Shown here one piece after another: positions 32,267 through 40,323 of a stretch of DNA of 64,000 nucleotides. The notes beneath the pieces are model-generated. The model worked only from the letters and a program-made list of their open reading frames with translations. It was not told where the DNA came from and made no database searches. The DNA is taken from assembly GCF_040373385.1 (NCBI RefSeq), contig NZ_JBDXXH010000002.1, positions 496,001 to 560,000 on the forward strand, written 5' to 3'. Within the stretch, counting starts at the first letter, position 1; each line of letters opens with the position of its first letter. The DNA comes from Nitratidesulfovibrio sp. GTDB lineage: Bacteria; Desulfobacterota; Desulfovibrionia; Desulfovibrionales; Desulfovibrionaceae. The position numbers and the translations under genes were made by a program.

Positions 32267-33289
32267 ATGCTGCGCAGACTGTTCGGCTTTCTGGGCAAGG
32301 ACCTTGCCATGGATCTGGGTACGGCCAACACGCTGCTGTACACCCGTGCCGATGGCATCGTGCTGAACGAGCCTTCGGTGGTCGCCCTGGAAACCGAGCA
32401 CAACACCGTGCTCGCGGTGGGACGCGAGGCCAAGGAATTCCTTGGCCGCACCCCCAAGCGCATCCGCGCCATCCGCCCCATGAAGGACGGCGTCATCGCC
32501 GACTTCGAGGTGACGCGCCAGATGATCGCCTTCTTCATCCGCAAGGTCATCAGCGGTTTTTCGCTGGTCAAGCCGGGCATCGTCATCTGCGTGCCCACGG
32601 GCATCACCCAGGTGGAGAAGCGGGCGGTCATCGAGTCGGCCCACCAGGCCGGCGCGCGTGACGTACGCCTGGTGGAGGAGCCCATGGCCGCGGCCATCGG
32701 TGCCAATCTGCCCATCCACGAGCCGCTGGGCAACATGGTGGTGGACATAGGCGGTGGCACCACCGAGGTGGCGGTGATCACCCTGTCCGCCATCGCCTAT
32801 GCCGAATCGGTGCGGGTGGCGGGCGATGCCATGAACCAGGCGGTGCAACGCTACTTCAAGGAAGAATTCCAGCTGCTCATCGGCGAGAACACCGCCGAGC
32901 GCATCAAGATGGCCATCGGTTCGGCCTTTCCCCTGCCGGAACAGCTGATGGTCGAGGTGTCCGGCAAGGACATGGTGAGCGGCACCCCCAAGGTGGTGCG
33001 CGTTACCGACGGCCATGTGCGCGAGGCCTTGCAGGAGCCGGTGCGCGTCATCATCATGGCCATCCGCAAGGCGCTGGAAAAGACCCCGCCGGAACTTTCC
33101 GCCGACATCGCCAGCAACGGCATGCTGCTGGCGGGCGGCGGCGCGCTGCTGAAGGGGCTGGGCGCGCTGGTTTCCCGCGAGACGCGCCTGAAGGTCATCA
33201 TCGACGACGACCCGCTGACCACCGTGGTGCGCGGCACGGGCCGCACCCTGGACGACCGCAAGTTCTACGGCCGCGTGTACATCAACTAG
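32267..33289 (+). CDS. mreB: Rod-shape determining protein MreB
   Basis: 340-residue bacterial actin that organises lateral wall synthesis on the inner membrane. The actin-fold ATP sites are visible: DLGTANTLLY (phosphate 1), VDIGGGTTEVAVI (phosphate 2), and LLAGGGALLKGL (adenosine). The N-terminal MLRRLFGFLGKDLA is an amphipathic membrane-binding start. Length and sequence are typical. It is not followed by mreC/mreD here; its partners are the GAF protein and an inositol phosphatase. Confidence 0.96.
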   Translation: MLRRLFGFLGKDLAMDLGTANTLLYTRADGIVLNEPSVVALETEHNTVLAVGREAKEFLGRTPKRIRAIRPMKDGVIADFEVTRQMIAFFIRKVISGFSLVKPGIVICVPTGITQVEKRAVIESAHQAGARDVRLVEEPMAAAIGANLPIHEPLGNMVVDIGGGTTEVAVITLSAIAYAESVRVAGDAMNQAVQRYFKEEFQLLIGENTAERIKMAIGSAFPLPEQLMVEVSGKDMVSGTPKVVRVTDGHVREALQEPVRVIIMAIRKALEKTPPELSADIASNGMLLAGGGALLKGLGALVSRETRLKVIIDDDPLTTVVRGTGRTLDDRKFYGRVYIN

Positions 33290-33345
33290 GCGCCCGGTAG
33301 CGGCAAGGAGGGGGCAGGCCCGGCCGGGACGACCGGTCGCGCGGC

Positions 33346-34290
33346 ATGCCGTTTCCACCTTGCCTGTCCCGGTGCCGCAACACCATGGCGGCCACCGCCG
33401 TCGCACGAGCCAGCATGTCCGCATCGTCTTTCGGTTCGTCTCCCGGCCAATCCCGTGCTTCGTCCCCCGGCGCGTCTCCTGACCGGCCTGTCGCTGCGCC
33501 CGACGTAGCGGCAAATCCCTTCGCGGGCAGCCTGCCCCGCATCCTTGATATCATCCGCGAAAGTGGCGCCTTGGTCATGGACCACTGGCGCAAGCCGCGC
33601 AACATCCGGCTCAAGGGGCGCATCGACCTGGTGACCGAAACCGACCTTGCCGTGGAGGCGTTTCTCAAGGAACGCTTGAAGGACGTGGTGCCCGGCGCCA
33701 CCTTCATGGCCGAGGAAAGCGCCACCTCGCGCACGCCGCGCGGCACCTGCTGGATCATCGACCCCATCGACGGCACCACCAATTTCGCGCATTCGCTGCC
33801 CTTCGTGGCGACGTCCGTGGGGTTGTGGCACGAGGGCCGGGTGCTGCTGGGCGTCGTCAATGCGCCCGTGCTGGGCGAGTGCTTCTGGGCGGTGCGGGGC
33901 GGCGGGGCCTTTCGCGATGGCGAGCCGCTGTGCGTCTCTGACCGCGAGCCGCTGGAACAGGCGGTGGTGGCCACCGGCTTTCCCTATACCATCAGCGAGG
34001 ACGTGGACACGGTGCTGGCCCGGCTGCGCAAGGCCCTGGTGACCACGCGCGGGGTGCGGCGCTGCGGTGCGGCGGCCATCGACCTGGCCTTCGTCGCTTC
34101 CGGTCGGTTCGACGCCTTCTACGAGGCGGACCTGAAACCGTGGGACACGGCGGCGGGCTGGCTGCTGGTGGAAGAAGCGGGCGGGCGCGTGACCGGCTTT
34201 GACGGTGCGCCGTACGATTTCAGCAATGAGGGCATTCTGGCCAGCAATGGCCGGGTGCACGAGGCCATGCGCGAGGTGCTGGCGCTGTAG
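33346..34290 (+). CDS. suhB: Inositol-1-monophosphatase family protein
   Basis: 314 residues, of which the Mg-dependent phosphatase core begins near residue 60. Motifs: TETDLAVEAFL, MAEESA, the signature WIIDPIDGTTNFAH and WDTAAGWLLVEEAGG. It hydrolyses inositol phosphate or similar sugar phosphates; SuhB homologues also assist rRNA maturation. The first ~55 residues are Ser/Pro/Ala-rich and not part of the fold. Alternative starts at 33385 and 33415 are possible and no clear ribosome site decides. It is 56 bp after mreB. Confidence 0.88.
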   Translation: MPFPPCLSRCRNTMAATAVARASMSASSFGSSPGQSRASSPGASPDRPVAAPDVAANPFAGSLPRILDIIRESGALVMDHWRKPRNIRLKGRIDLVTETDLAVEAFLKERLKDVVPGATFMAEESATSRTPRGTCWIIDPIDGTTNFAHSLPFVATSVGLWHEGRVLLGVVNAPVLGECFWAVRGGGAFRDGEPLCVSDREPLEQAVVATGFPYTISEDVDTVLARLRKALVTTRGVRRCGAAAIDLAFVASGRFDAFYEADLKPWDTAAGWLLVEEAGGRVTGFDGAPYDFSNEGILASNGRVHEAMREVLAL

Positions 34291-34296
34291 CGGGGT

Positions 34297-35016
34297 TCAG
34301 GGCAACCCAGGCATCTCCGGTTCCCTGGCGTGTGCCAGTTCGGGCATGTCGCGGAACACGTCGCCGCGTTCCGTGGCCCAGATCAGCGCGGGCGTCAGCA
34401 TGTCTCGAAAATGTTCAAGCAGCGCATTAAGTTCATCGGCATCCACGAACATGCCGTCGGCAACCTCGTCCGGGTTGGGCCGCGGCGCCTCGCCAACGGG
34501 ACCGGCCGCGAACAGGGTGATGTGCGCGAACCCCGTTGCTTCCGAAGCGGGAATTTCCGCCCGGCGCACCAGGCGCCCCGCGGCAATGCCCAGTTCCTCG
34601 CGCAGCTCGCGCAGGGCGGCGTCCTCGCGCGATTCTCCGGCCTGCACGTGCCCGGTGGCCGAAAGGTCCCACCGGCTGGGGTAGCGGTGCTTGTTCGCGG
34701 CACGCTTTTGCAGGTAGACGCGGCCCTCTGCGTCGTGCAGCATGACCAGCACCACCCGATGGCGCAGCGTCTGGCGGCGTGCCTGGGCAATGGGCATGAC
34801 CAGCAGGGGCCGGTCGCGCTCGTCGGTGATTTCCAGGTATTCCACGCCATCGGCGGGGTCCGCGTCGTCCTGGTGCCCCGGCTTGGCCCCGGAGCTTCTG
34901 CGCGGGGCGGACCGGCCACGGGCCCGGAGGCGCGGCGTTTTGGCGGTGCGCGCGGCAGCGGTGCGGCGCGAACCGTCGGTTTCGTCCGCAGTACGTGAAG
35001 GAGGGCGTTTGCCCAT
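34297..35016 (-). CDS. NUDIX hydrolase
   Basis: 239 residues. NUDIX box GHVQAGESREDAALRELREELGI matches GX5EX7REUXEEXGU. The preceding EYLEITDERDRPLLVMPIAQARRQTLRHRVV resembles YfcD/isopentenyl-diphosphate-isomerase-like NUDIX proteins. The first ~70 residues are Arg/Ala/Ser-rich and probably disordered. Start at 35016 has CAGGAG 6 bases upstream. Its start codon overlaps that of rimI on the other strand. Converges on the inositol phosphatase with only 6 bp between stops. Substrate unknown. Confidence 0.87.
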   Translation of the reverse strand: MGKRPPSRTADETDGSRRTAAARTAKTPRLRARGRSAPRRSSGAKPGHQDDADPADGVEYLEITDERDRPLLVMPIAQARRQTLRHRVVLVMLHDAEGRVYLQKRAANKHRYPSRWDLSATGHVQAGESREDAALRELREELGIAAGRLVRRAEIPASEATGFAHITLFAAGPVGEAPRPNPDEVADGMFVDADELNALLEHFRDMLTPALIWATERGDVFRDMPELAHAREPEMPGLP

Positions 35017-35590
35017 GCAGTCTCCTGTCTGTTCCGGGCCCGGCGGGGGCCAGCGCGGCCCGCGTCCGGAATTTTTCCGTCTGGATTCCGGCGACATCAC
35101 CGAAGTGGCCGAACTGGAACGCCAGTGCTTTTCCACCCCGTGGAGCGAAGAGCAATTTCATCTCGCCTTTGAACGCAAGGTGTTTTCGGTGTTCGGCCTG
35201 CGCGATGCGGGGCGGCTTGTGGCGTACGTGGCCGTGTATCACCTGGCGGGCGAGCTGGAAATACTCAACGTGGCCGTGCGCCCCGACCAGCGGCGGCGCG
35301 GGCTGGGCCGCCGCCTGCTGGCCATCCTGTTGCAAGTGGGTGCCAAAATGGGCATACATAGGGCCGTGCTTGAGGTCCGCACCGGCAACGCCCCGGCCAT
35401 CGGCCTGTACGAAGGGCTGGGGTTCACCCGTGCGGGCGTGCGGCCCCACTACTACGGCGACACCGGCGAAGACGCCATCATTTATGAATGCGACCTTGCG
35501 GGCTGGGCCTGCCGCGAGCCGGACTGTGCTGCCCCGTGCGGCACTGCTTCCCCGTGCGGCGATGCTGCCGGAGGGCCCGGCGGGAACTGA
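35015..35590 (+). CDS. rimI: Ribosomal-protein-alanine N-acetyltransferase (RimI-like GNAT)
   Basis: 191 residues. GNAT core: acceptor-binding CFSTPWSEEQF, beta-4 YVAVYHLAGELEILNVAVRP, acetyl-CoA loop QRRRGLGRRLL, and EVRTGNAPAIGLYEGLGFTRAGVRPHYY, all typical of RimI, which acetylates the N-terminus of ribosomal protein S18. A Cys/Pro/Gly-rich tail of ~30 residues follows the domain. Start at 35015 has GAAGGAGGG 9 bases upstream. The ATG overlaps the NUDIX start codon on the opposite strand (shared CATG). Confidence 0.9.
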   Translation: MQSPVCSGPGGGQRGPRPEFFRLDSGDITEVAELERQCFSTPWSEEQFHLAFERKVFSVFGLRDAGRLVAYVAVYHLAGELEILNVAVRPDQRRRGLGRRLLAILLQVGAKMGIHRAVLEVRTGNAPAIGLYEGLGFTRAGVRPHYYGDTGEDAIIYECDLAGWACREPDCAAPCGTASPCGDAAGGPGGN

Positions 35591-35796
35591 GCCTGCGGGC
35601 GAGCCTGGCTGTGCCCCTTGCATGCGGTGCGGCGCAGGCTGCGCACCGACCGGTGACCCGGCGGGCAGCCTGTGCTGCCTGAGGGCCTCCGCTGGCACCT
35701 GATGGCGTCCGGGGCAATCGGCAGGCACGATTTTCGGGCGGGGCACCCACCGCCCGCCATTGTCCACCTTTCACGCAACACCGTCCGGAGATCCGC

Positions 35797-36552
35797 ATGA
35801 AGAAGCTCATGGCCGCCAACTGGAAGATGTACAAGACCGCCGGAGAAGCGCGGACCACTGCCGCGTCGCTGGCGGCGCTGACGGCGGACACGCTGCCGGA
35901 CGACCGCGAGGTGGTGATCTTTCCGCAGTTCACGGCGCTGTCGTCCGTGGCCGATGCCCTGCGCCATGCTGCCGGGTATTCTGTCGGCGGGCAGGACGTG
36001 TACCCGGCGGCGGAAGGCGCCTATACCGGAGAGATTTCTCCCGGCATGCTCACGGACTGTGGCTGTGCCTGGGTGCTTGCCGGCCATTCCGAGCGGCGCC
36101 ACATCATCGGCGAGAGCGATGCACTGGTGGGGGCCAAGACCGCGTTCAGCATAGACGCGGGGCTCAAGGTGGTGCTGTGCATCGGCGAGACCATAGAGGA
36201 GCGCGAGGCGGGCCGACTGGGCGAGGTGCTGGCGCGCCAGTTGGACACCGGCCTTGCCGGGGTGAAGGGAGATGCCGTGCCCGCCGCCATTGCCGTGGCC
36301 TACGAGCCCGTGTGGGCCATTGGTACCGGGAAGGTGGCCGGGCCCCCGGAAATCGTCGAGGCCCATGCCCTGGTGCGCAAGTTGCTGGTGGCCCGCTACG
36401 GGCAGCCGGGCAACGCGATACGCATTCTGTACGGCGGCAGCGTCAAGCCGGAGAACGCCCGCGAAATCATTGCCCTTGACAATGTGGACGGTGTCTTGGT
36501 AGGAGGCGCTTCTTTGCAGGCTGACTCGTTCAGCCGCATCATTCTGGCGTAA
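35797..36552 (+). CDS. tpiA: Triosephosphate isomerase
   Basis: 251 residues, interconverting dihydroxyacetone phosphate and glyceraldehyde 3-phosphate. Substrate lysine in AANWKMYK; catalytic His in GHSERRHIIGE; catalytic Glu in VAYEPVWAIGTGK; phosphate loop ILYGGSVKPEN and VDGVLVGGASL. Complete and of normal length. Start ATG follows GGAGATCCGC. It lies 38 bp before secG, forming the common tpiA-secG pair. Confidence 0.97.
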   Translation: MKKLMAANWKMYKTAGEARTTAASLAALTADTLPDDREVVIFPQFTALSSVADALRHAAGYSVGGQDVYPAAEGAYTGEISPGMLTDCGCAWVLAGHSERRHIIGESDALVGAKTAFSIDAGLKVVLCIGETIEEREAGRLGEVLARQLDTGLAGVKGDAVPAAIAVAYEPVWAIGTGKVAGPPEIVEAHALVRKLLVARYGQPGNAIRILYGGSVKPENAREIIALDNVDGVLVGGASLQADSFSRIILA

Positions 36553-36590
36553 GCCGTGCCCCGGCGCGGAGTTTTCACAAGGAGAGTACG

Positions 36591-36926
36591 GTGCAGACCC
36601 TGATCCTGACCCTGCATGTGGTCGCGTGTCTTGCCCTGATCGTGCTGGTGCTGCTGCAGTCCGGCAAGGAAGGCATGGGCGTGATCTTCGGCGGCGGCAA
36701 TACCTCGCTGTTCGGCAGCACTGGCGCCGGTGGCATGCTTGCCAAGCTGACCGCGTTCCTGGCGGTCCTGTTCATCATCACGTCGCTGTCGTACAACGTG
36801 CTCACCGGCAGCCGCAAGTCGGACGATTCGACCATTCTCGACGTGAAGCTGGAAGACGTGCAGCCCGCTCCGGCGGCCCCCGCCGTTCCTGCTCCCGCCG
36901 CCCCGGTCGAGCAGAAGTCCAACTAG
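36591..36926 (+). CDS. secG: Preprotein translocase subunit SecG
   Basis: 111 residues with GTG start after AAGGAGAG. Two transmembrane helices (about 3-22 and 52-70) flank the conserved LLQSGKEGMGVIFGGGNTSLFGSTGAGGMLAKLT cytoplasmic loop. The C-terminal 40 residues form an Ala/Pro-rich tail. It associates with SecYE in the inner membrane. A tRNA-Leu gene starts 36 bp downstream. Confidence 0.95.
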   Translation: MQTLILTLHVVACLALIVLVLLQSGKEGMGVIFGGGNTSLFGSTGAGGMLAKLTAFLAVLFIITSLSYNVLTGSRKSDDSTILDVKLEDVQPAPAAPAVPAPAAPVEQKSN

Positions 36927-36962
36927 CAGCGCATGTTTCGGCGCGCCTTGCGCCAACCCCGT

Positions 36963-37049
36963 GCCGAGGTGGTGGAATTGGTAGACACGCTATCTTGAGG
37001 GGGTAGTGGGAGAAATCCTGTAAGGGTTCGAGTCCCTTCCTCGGCACCA
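36963..37049 (+). tRNA. tRNA-Leu (anticodon GAG)
   Basis: 87-nt class II tRNA with long variable arm and encoded CCA. Acceptor GCCGAGG pairs with CCTCGGC; anticodon loop TTGAGGG gives GAG (reads CUC/CUU). Confidence 0.97.
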
Positions 37050-37059
37050 TTGAACATGA

Positions 37060-37092
37060 AGCCGTAACCGGAATCACCGGTTACGGCTTTTG
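37060..37092 (+). terminator. Terminator after tRNA-Leu
   Basis: AGCCGTAACCGG and CCGGTTACGGCT form a perfect 12-bp stem with a 5-nt loop and a TTTTG tail; ends the tpiA-secG-tRNA unit. Confidence 0.85.
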
Positions 37093-37162
37093 TACGTTCT
37101 GCGACGGGCAGGAAAACCTGGGGGCGCCTGCGCGGAAGGGGGAGGTGAGCCGACACCGGGCC

Positions 37163-37234
37163 AACTGTGCGAACTGCGCCAACTATGCGAACTGTGCCTA
37201 CTATGCGAACTGTGCCAACTGTGCGAACTGTGCC
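37163..37234. repeat. Eight 9-bp tandem repeats (AACTGTGCS type)
   Basis: Consecutive units AACTGTGCG, AACTGCGCC, AACTATGCG, AACTGTGCC, TACTATGCG, AACTGTGCC, AACTGTGCG, AACTGTGCC. Non-coding minisatellite between tRNA-Leu and the acyltransferase stop; no spacers, so not CRISPR. Repeat number may vary between strains. Confidence 0.85.
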
Positions 37235-37363
37235 AGGTGGGGCTGCCACACCCCGGCTCCTGTCCTCTCCTGTTGCACCCATGTCGTGCCCGGACGCAAC
37301 CGGCGACCGCTCTGGCCCCCTTGCATGCTTGGCGCAGCCCTGTGCCCTCTGCGGGAATTCAGG

Positions 37364-38488
37364 CTAGAAAATGCGCTTCAGCCCAGGAAGGCGGGTCAGG
37401 ACGAGGTCGCTGACCATGAGGCTTATGCCATAACTCACCATGATGAGGAAGGCTGCTTTCAGGAAAATGGACAGCGGCCACGGTACGAACACCAGCGCCA
37501 GCGGATAGAGAATGAGCGGGTGCAGGTAGTAGGTTCCGTAGGTGTTACGCGCCAGATAGCGCCAGAATCGGCCGTTTCCGGCGATGTTCTGGCGAAACAG
37601 GGCAATCATCGCGAACAGGGATGTCAGGCAGAACAGGTTGAACAGAAGGATGGCCATGGCCTTGAAGCCGATGTCGGGCGTCGCCGCCTGGGGGCCCATC
37701 CGCCACATCAGGTAGGCCAGCCCCGACAGTATCCACAGCGGCATCCAGAGACGCAGGCGAGGCTGAAACCCGGCGTCCGTGAACCAGCCGGAGCGGCAGG
37801 CGAAAATGCCCAGCGCGAAGTATCCGACGTAATTCGGAATGCGCACCGGCTGATAGGCGAACAGGTAGTTGTTGCTCCACAGATCCAACTCGCAGCGCGT
37901 GGCGATCATTGTGGAAGCGGCCGACAGCAGCAGGATGAACAAAGCGTGCTGCCACCAGGCAGGCCGACGGACGCCGGGGGGCCAGGCAGCGAAGCGGCGG
38001 CTGGCCGAGAACAGGATGGCGGTGACAGCGAACAGGGCCAGCAGGACGCCAAGGTACCAATAGACCGATTGCTGATACGCCTTACCCCAGAAGTCTGTCT
38101 GCCAGAAGGTCCAAAGGGACATCGGCACCTGACGGGAATAATAGATAATATAGGCTGTGGGCGGCGCAAGAATGAGAACACCGAAAGCCCACGGAATTCC
38201 TATTCTTCGAATCTTGTCCCTGAAGAACAGTGTGGGGCCGCGCTTCACAAGGGACGGCCAGACGAAATAGCCGGCCAGAAAAAACATGATCTGCATGATC
38301 GGCACATCGATCAGCAGCACCATGCAGGTAAAGAGAATGCTGCGATTACTGTCGAGGACGTACCACCAGGGTGGTGCGAACTCCATGTAGGTGATGAACC
38401 CATGCAGGGCGACGACGAGAAACACGACAACGGCGCGAAGGTTGTCCAGGGAATGGTTTCGGGCGGAGACAGTTGGTTCGGGCATCAT
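37364..38488 (-). CDS. Acyltransferase 3 family membrane protein
   Basis: 374 residues, about ten transmembrane helices. N-terminal NHSLDNLRAVVVFLVVALHGF has the family His/Arg features, VPIMQIMFFLAGYFVWPSLVKRG is the second conserved block, and NTYGTYYLHPLILYPLALV the last helices. Such enzymes O-acylate sugars, glucans or surface polymers (OafA/MdoC type). Start 38488 has GGGGGG four bases upstream; a TTG at 38545 or ATGs at 38521-38524 are alternatives. It stands alone between a minisatellite and an empty region. Substrate unknown. Confidence 0.82.
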   Translation of the reverse strand: MMPEPTVSARNHSLDNLRAVVVFLVVALHGFITYMEFAPPWWYVLDSNRSILFTCMVLLIDVPIMQIMFFLAGYFVWPSLVKRGPTLFFRDKIRRIGIPWAFGVLILAPPTAYIIYYSRQVPMSLWTFWQTDFWGKAYQQSVYWYLGVLLALFAVTAILFSASRRFAAWPPGVRRPAWWQHALFILLLSAASTMIATRCELDLWSNNYLFAYQPVRIPNYVGYFALGIFACRSGWFTDAGFQPRLRLWMPLWILSGLAYLMWRMGPQAATPDIGFKAMAILLFNLFCLTSLFAMIALFRQNIAGNGRFWRYLARNTYGTYYLHPLILYPLALVFVPWPLSIFLKAAFLIMVSYGISLMVSDLVLTRLPGLKRIF

Positions 38489-38994
38489 GCGCCCCCCGGA
38501 AGGTTCGATCTCGGAATCCATCATCAGGCAAGGCCGGTACGCCAACGCGGGTACGACTGGAACTGTCGTGCATGTGGCAACGTCTTGTCACCTGTGAAAA
38601 GAGAACCGTAGCCAAGACGGTCTGTCTTTTCGTATGCCTGCACGGCTGACCGAACAAGCAATTTGTGATGGCTCGGCATTTCTGCAAGCAGAGCGGACGA
38701 CCATGGCTACGGATGACGGTGCAGCTGACCGCGTGGCAAGCACGCGCGGCACGGCACGAAGTTGCGATTTTTTACATACCGTCACCCGGCGATCAGCCCG
38801 GATCAACGCTGGCTGGCCTTGCGCCTGTACGGGGATACGGCGGGGGTGGCTGAAGGATTCCACGCACTGGGGCATGGGGCGGGCATCCCTGCGGCCCGCC
38901 GCGTGCTGTGGCGACGGGCCGCGTCAGGAGGGGCTGGCGTGTCTGAGTTGGCGGGCGCGTTGTGTTGCCGCATGAAGAGGCGCAACGCAGCGTC
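38489..38994. other. 506-bp region without a recognised gene
   Basis: Holds the acyltransferase upstream region. The AAGAC-N5-GTCTT hairpin plus TT (about 38606-38625) is terminator-like. A longer AT-poor stretch from 38700 has no convincing frame. Nothing else identified. Confidence 0.4.
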
Positions 38995-39159
38995 CTAGCT
39001 CAGGCGGTTGATGTCGAGGGGCGCGCCGCAGCAGGGGCAGATGTCCACGCGCTTGCCGCTGAAGCAGGTGCCCGCAAAGAACAGGGTGCGAAACTTGCGT
39101 TCGATGGAGCTGTACAGAACCCAGAGCTGATGGCCGCAGGTGCAGAAACGCTGTTGCAT
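38995..39159 (-). CDS. Small zinc-ribbon protein
   Basis: 54 residues with a perfect ribosome site (AAGGAG, 6 bases before ATG at 39159). Cysteines CTCGH near the N-terminus and CPCCGAPL near the C-terminus suggest a zinc ribbon; the centre is basic-aromatic (YSSIERKFRTLFFAG). It resembles in size and layout phage Com-like zinc fingers, but that is not a firm match. It lies downstream of the S24 repressor and has its own copy of the 18-bp operator 45 bp upstream, so the repressor probably controls it. Confidence 0.72.
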   Translation of the reverse strand: MQQRFCTCGHQLWVLYSSIERKFRTLFFAGTCFSGKRVDICPCCGAPLDINRLS

Positions 39160-39203
39160 GACGATCTCCTTGGGGATGTGGCGGGGCATGCCGCCGACTG
39201 TTG

Positions 39204-39221
39204 TGTTTATAAAAGTGAACA
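39204..39221. promoter_or_regulatory. Operator copy 1 (upstream of the zinc-ribbon gene)
   Basis: TGTTTATAAAAGTGAACA, an imperfect palindrome (GTTYAY half-sites). The identical 18-mer occurs in inverted orientation at 40104-40121 upstream of the repressor. On the minus strand it contains a TATAAA -10-like sequence. Likely binding site of the adjacent S24 repressor. Confidence 0.72.
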
Positions 39222-39242
39222 TGTCGGATAAAAAAAGGGGGG

Positions 39243-40016
39243 TTAGCCCAATTCCCGGCACAGCCAGACCACCCGGCCGATGACGCGGAACTGTTCCAGT
39301 TCGTCACCGCGCACGCGAATGGGCGAATAGGCGGAGTTGTCGCTGACCAGGGCAAGGCCGTCCGGGGTGCGCATGATGCGTTTGACCAGCACGGCATCCT
39401 CCAGGCCCACGGCATACACCTGGCCGAAGCGCAGGTCTTCGGTGGCGCGGTCCACCAGCACGGTGTCGCCGTCGCGGATTTCCGGTTCCATGCTGTCACC
39501 CACCACGTCCATGAGTACCATGGCAGAAGGGGTGCCCTTGCGGGCCAGCCAGGCATGGGCGAAAGGCTGTCCGCCCACGGGCATGGCCTGCACCTCGAAC
39601 GAGCCGCCACCGGCGCTCAGCCGGGCGCGTACCTTGGGCACCATGTGCACGGCGGGGGGGATATCCGCGAGGGGAGGGGCAGGCATGGTCGGGCGCACTG
39701 TAGCCGGATGACCGGGAACGGCTCCGGCGTGCCTGGCGGACACGGTGCCGGGGTTCCCCGCCGTGTGCGCCTGTGCGGCGGCAGGCTGGGCCTGCGATAC
39801 GGGACGGGGGGTGCCGCGCCCGTATTCCAGCCAGTCGGGCGACAGTCCATATACCCGCGAGAGTCGTAGAATCCACTTCTGCGGGATGGCATCGCGGTTC
39901 TTGGCCTGGGTGATGGCGCTGCGGTTCACCCCCAGCACGCGGGCAAGCGCCTGCTGCGTGGTGATGTCCGTGCCCTGCATGACCCGGGCGAAGAAGGTGT
40001 CGAAGGCATCCGGCAT
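39243..40016 (-). CDS. CI/LexA-like repressor with S24 autoprotease domain
   Basis: 257 residues. N-terminal phage CI-type helix-turn-helix (TTQQALARVLGVNRSAITQAKNRDAIPQKWILRLSRVYGLSPDWLEYG), Ala/Pro-rich linker (about 75-125), then a LexA-like peptidase. Probable cleavage region is RLSAGGGSFEV, the nucleophile Ser is in VVGDSMEPEIRDGD and the Lys general base in DAVLVKRI. It should self-cleave on RecA-type DNA-damage signalling. Start 40016 has CAGGAC upstream; ATG 40055 is an alternative. Matching 18-bp operators flank it on both sides. No other phage genes are near. Confidence 0.9.
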   Translation of the reverse strand: MPDAFDTFFARVMQGTDITTQQALARVLGVNRSAITQAKNRDAIPQKWILRLSRVYGLSPDWLEYGRGTPRPVSQAQPAAAQAHTAGNPGTVSARHAGAVPGHPATVRPTMPAPPLADIPPAVHMVPKVRARLSAGGGSFEVQAMPVGGQPFAHAWLARKGTPSAMVLMDVVGDSMEPEIRDGDTVLVDRATEDLRFGQVYAVGLEDAVLVKRIMRTPDGLALVSDNSAYSPIRVRGDELEQFRVIGRVVWLCRELG

Positions 40017-40103
40017 GGTGGTGTCCTGTATGGGGCGGGTTCTTCTGTCCGTCATGACATGGCCACGTGATGATGGCCGCATGACTGGCCGTTTCACTCG
40101 CTG

Positions 40104-40121
40104 TGTTCACTTTTATAAACA
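40104..40121. promoter_or_regulatory. Operator copy 2 and promoter of the repressor gene
   Basis: TGTTCACTTTTATAAACA, the exact reverse complement of the site at 39204-39221, 88 bp upstream of the repressor start. On the minus strand it contains TATAAA with TTGCAC 18 bp upstream, so binding would block the repressor's own promoter. Confidence 0.75.
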
Positions 40122-40237
40122 AGATTTCGCGCAGGGTGCAAGCGAAAAATTCGCGTCCGCGCCGTTTTGTCGTTCTTCCTTTCAGATCAGTGGGATAGCC
40201 GCAAGGTGCGAAGTGGCACCCGCCCCGGCAACGTGAA

Positions 40238-40257
40238 AGGGGTCCCGCAGGACCCCT
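40238..40257 (-). terminator. Terminator-like hairpin after lysA
   Basis: AGGGGTCC and GGACCCCT form an 8-bp stem with a 4-nt loop; on the minus strand it is followed by TTTCACG. It lies 67 bp past the lysA stop. Confidence 0.6.
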
Positions 40258-40323
40258 GATGCGTATCGATGAATATGTTCACGCGCGTTGGTGCGCGCCG
40301 AGTCAGCGCCCGCGCAAGGCCGC

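Noticed and set aside
37163..37234. CRISPR array
   Set aside because: Direct tandem 9-mers without spacers; no cas genes in the window.
39204..40121. Prophage
   Set aside because: Only a repressor and a small zinc-ribbon gene look phage-like; no integrase, structural or lysis genes, and xerD at 51 kb is the housekeeping recombinase.
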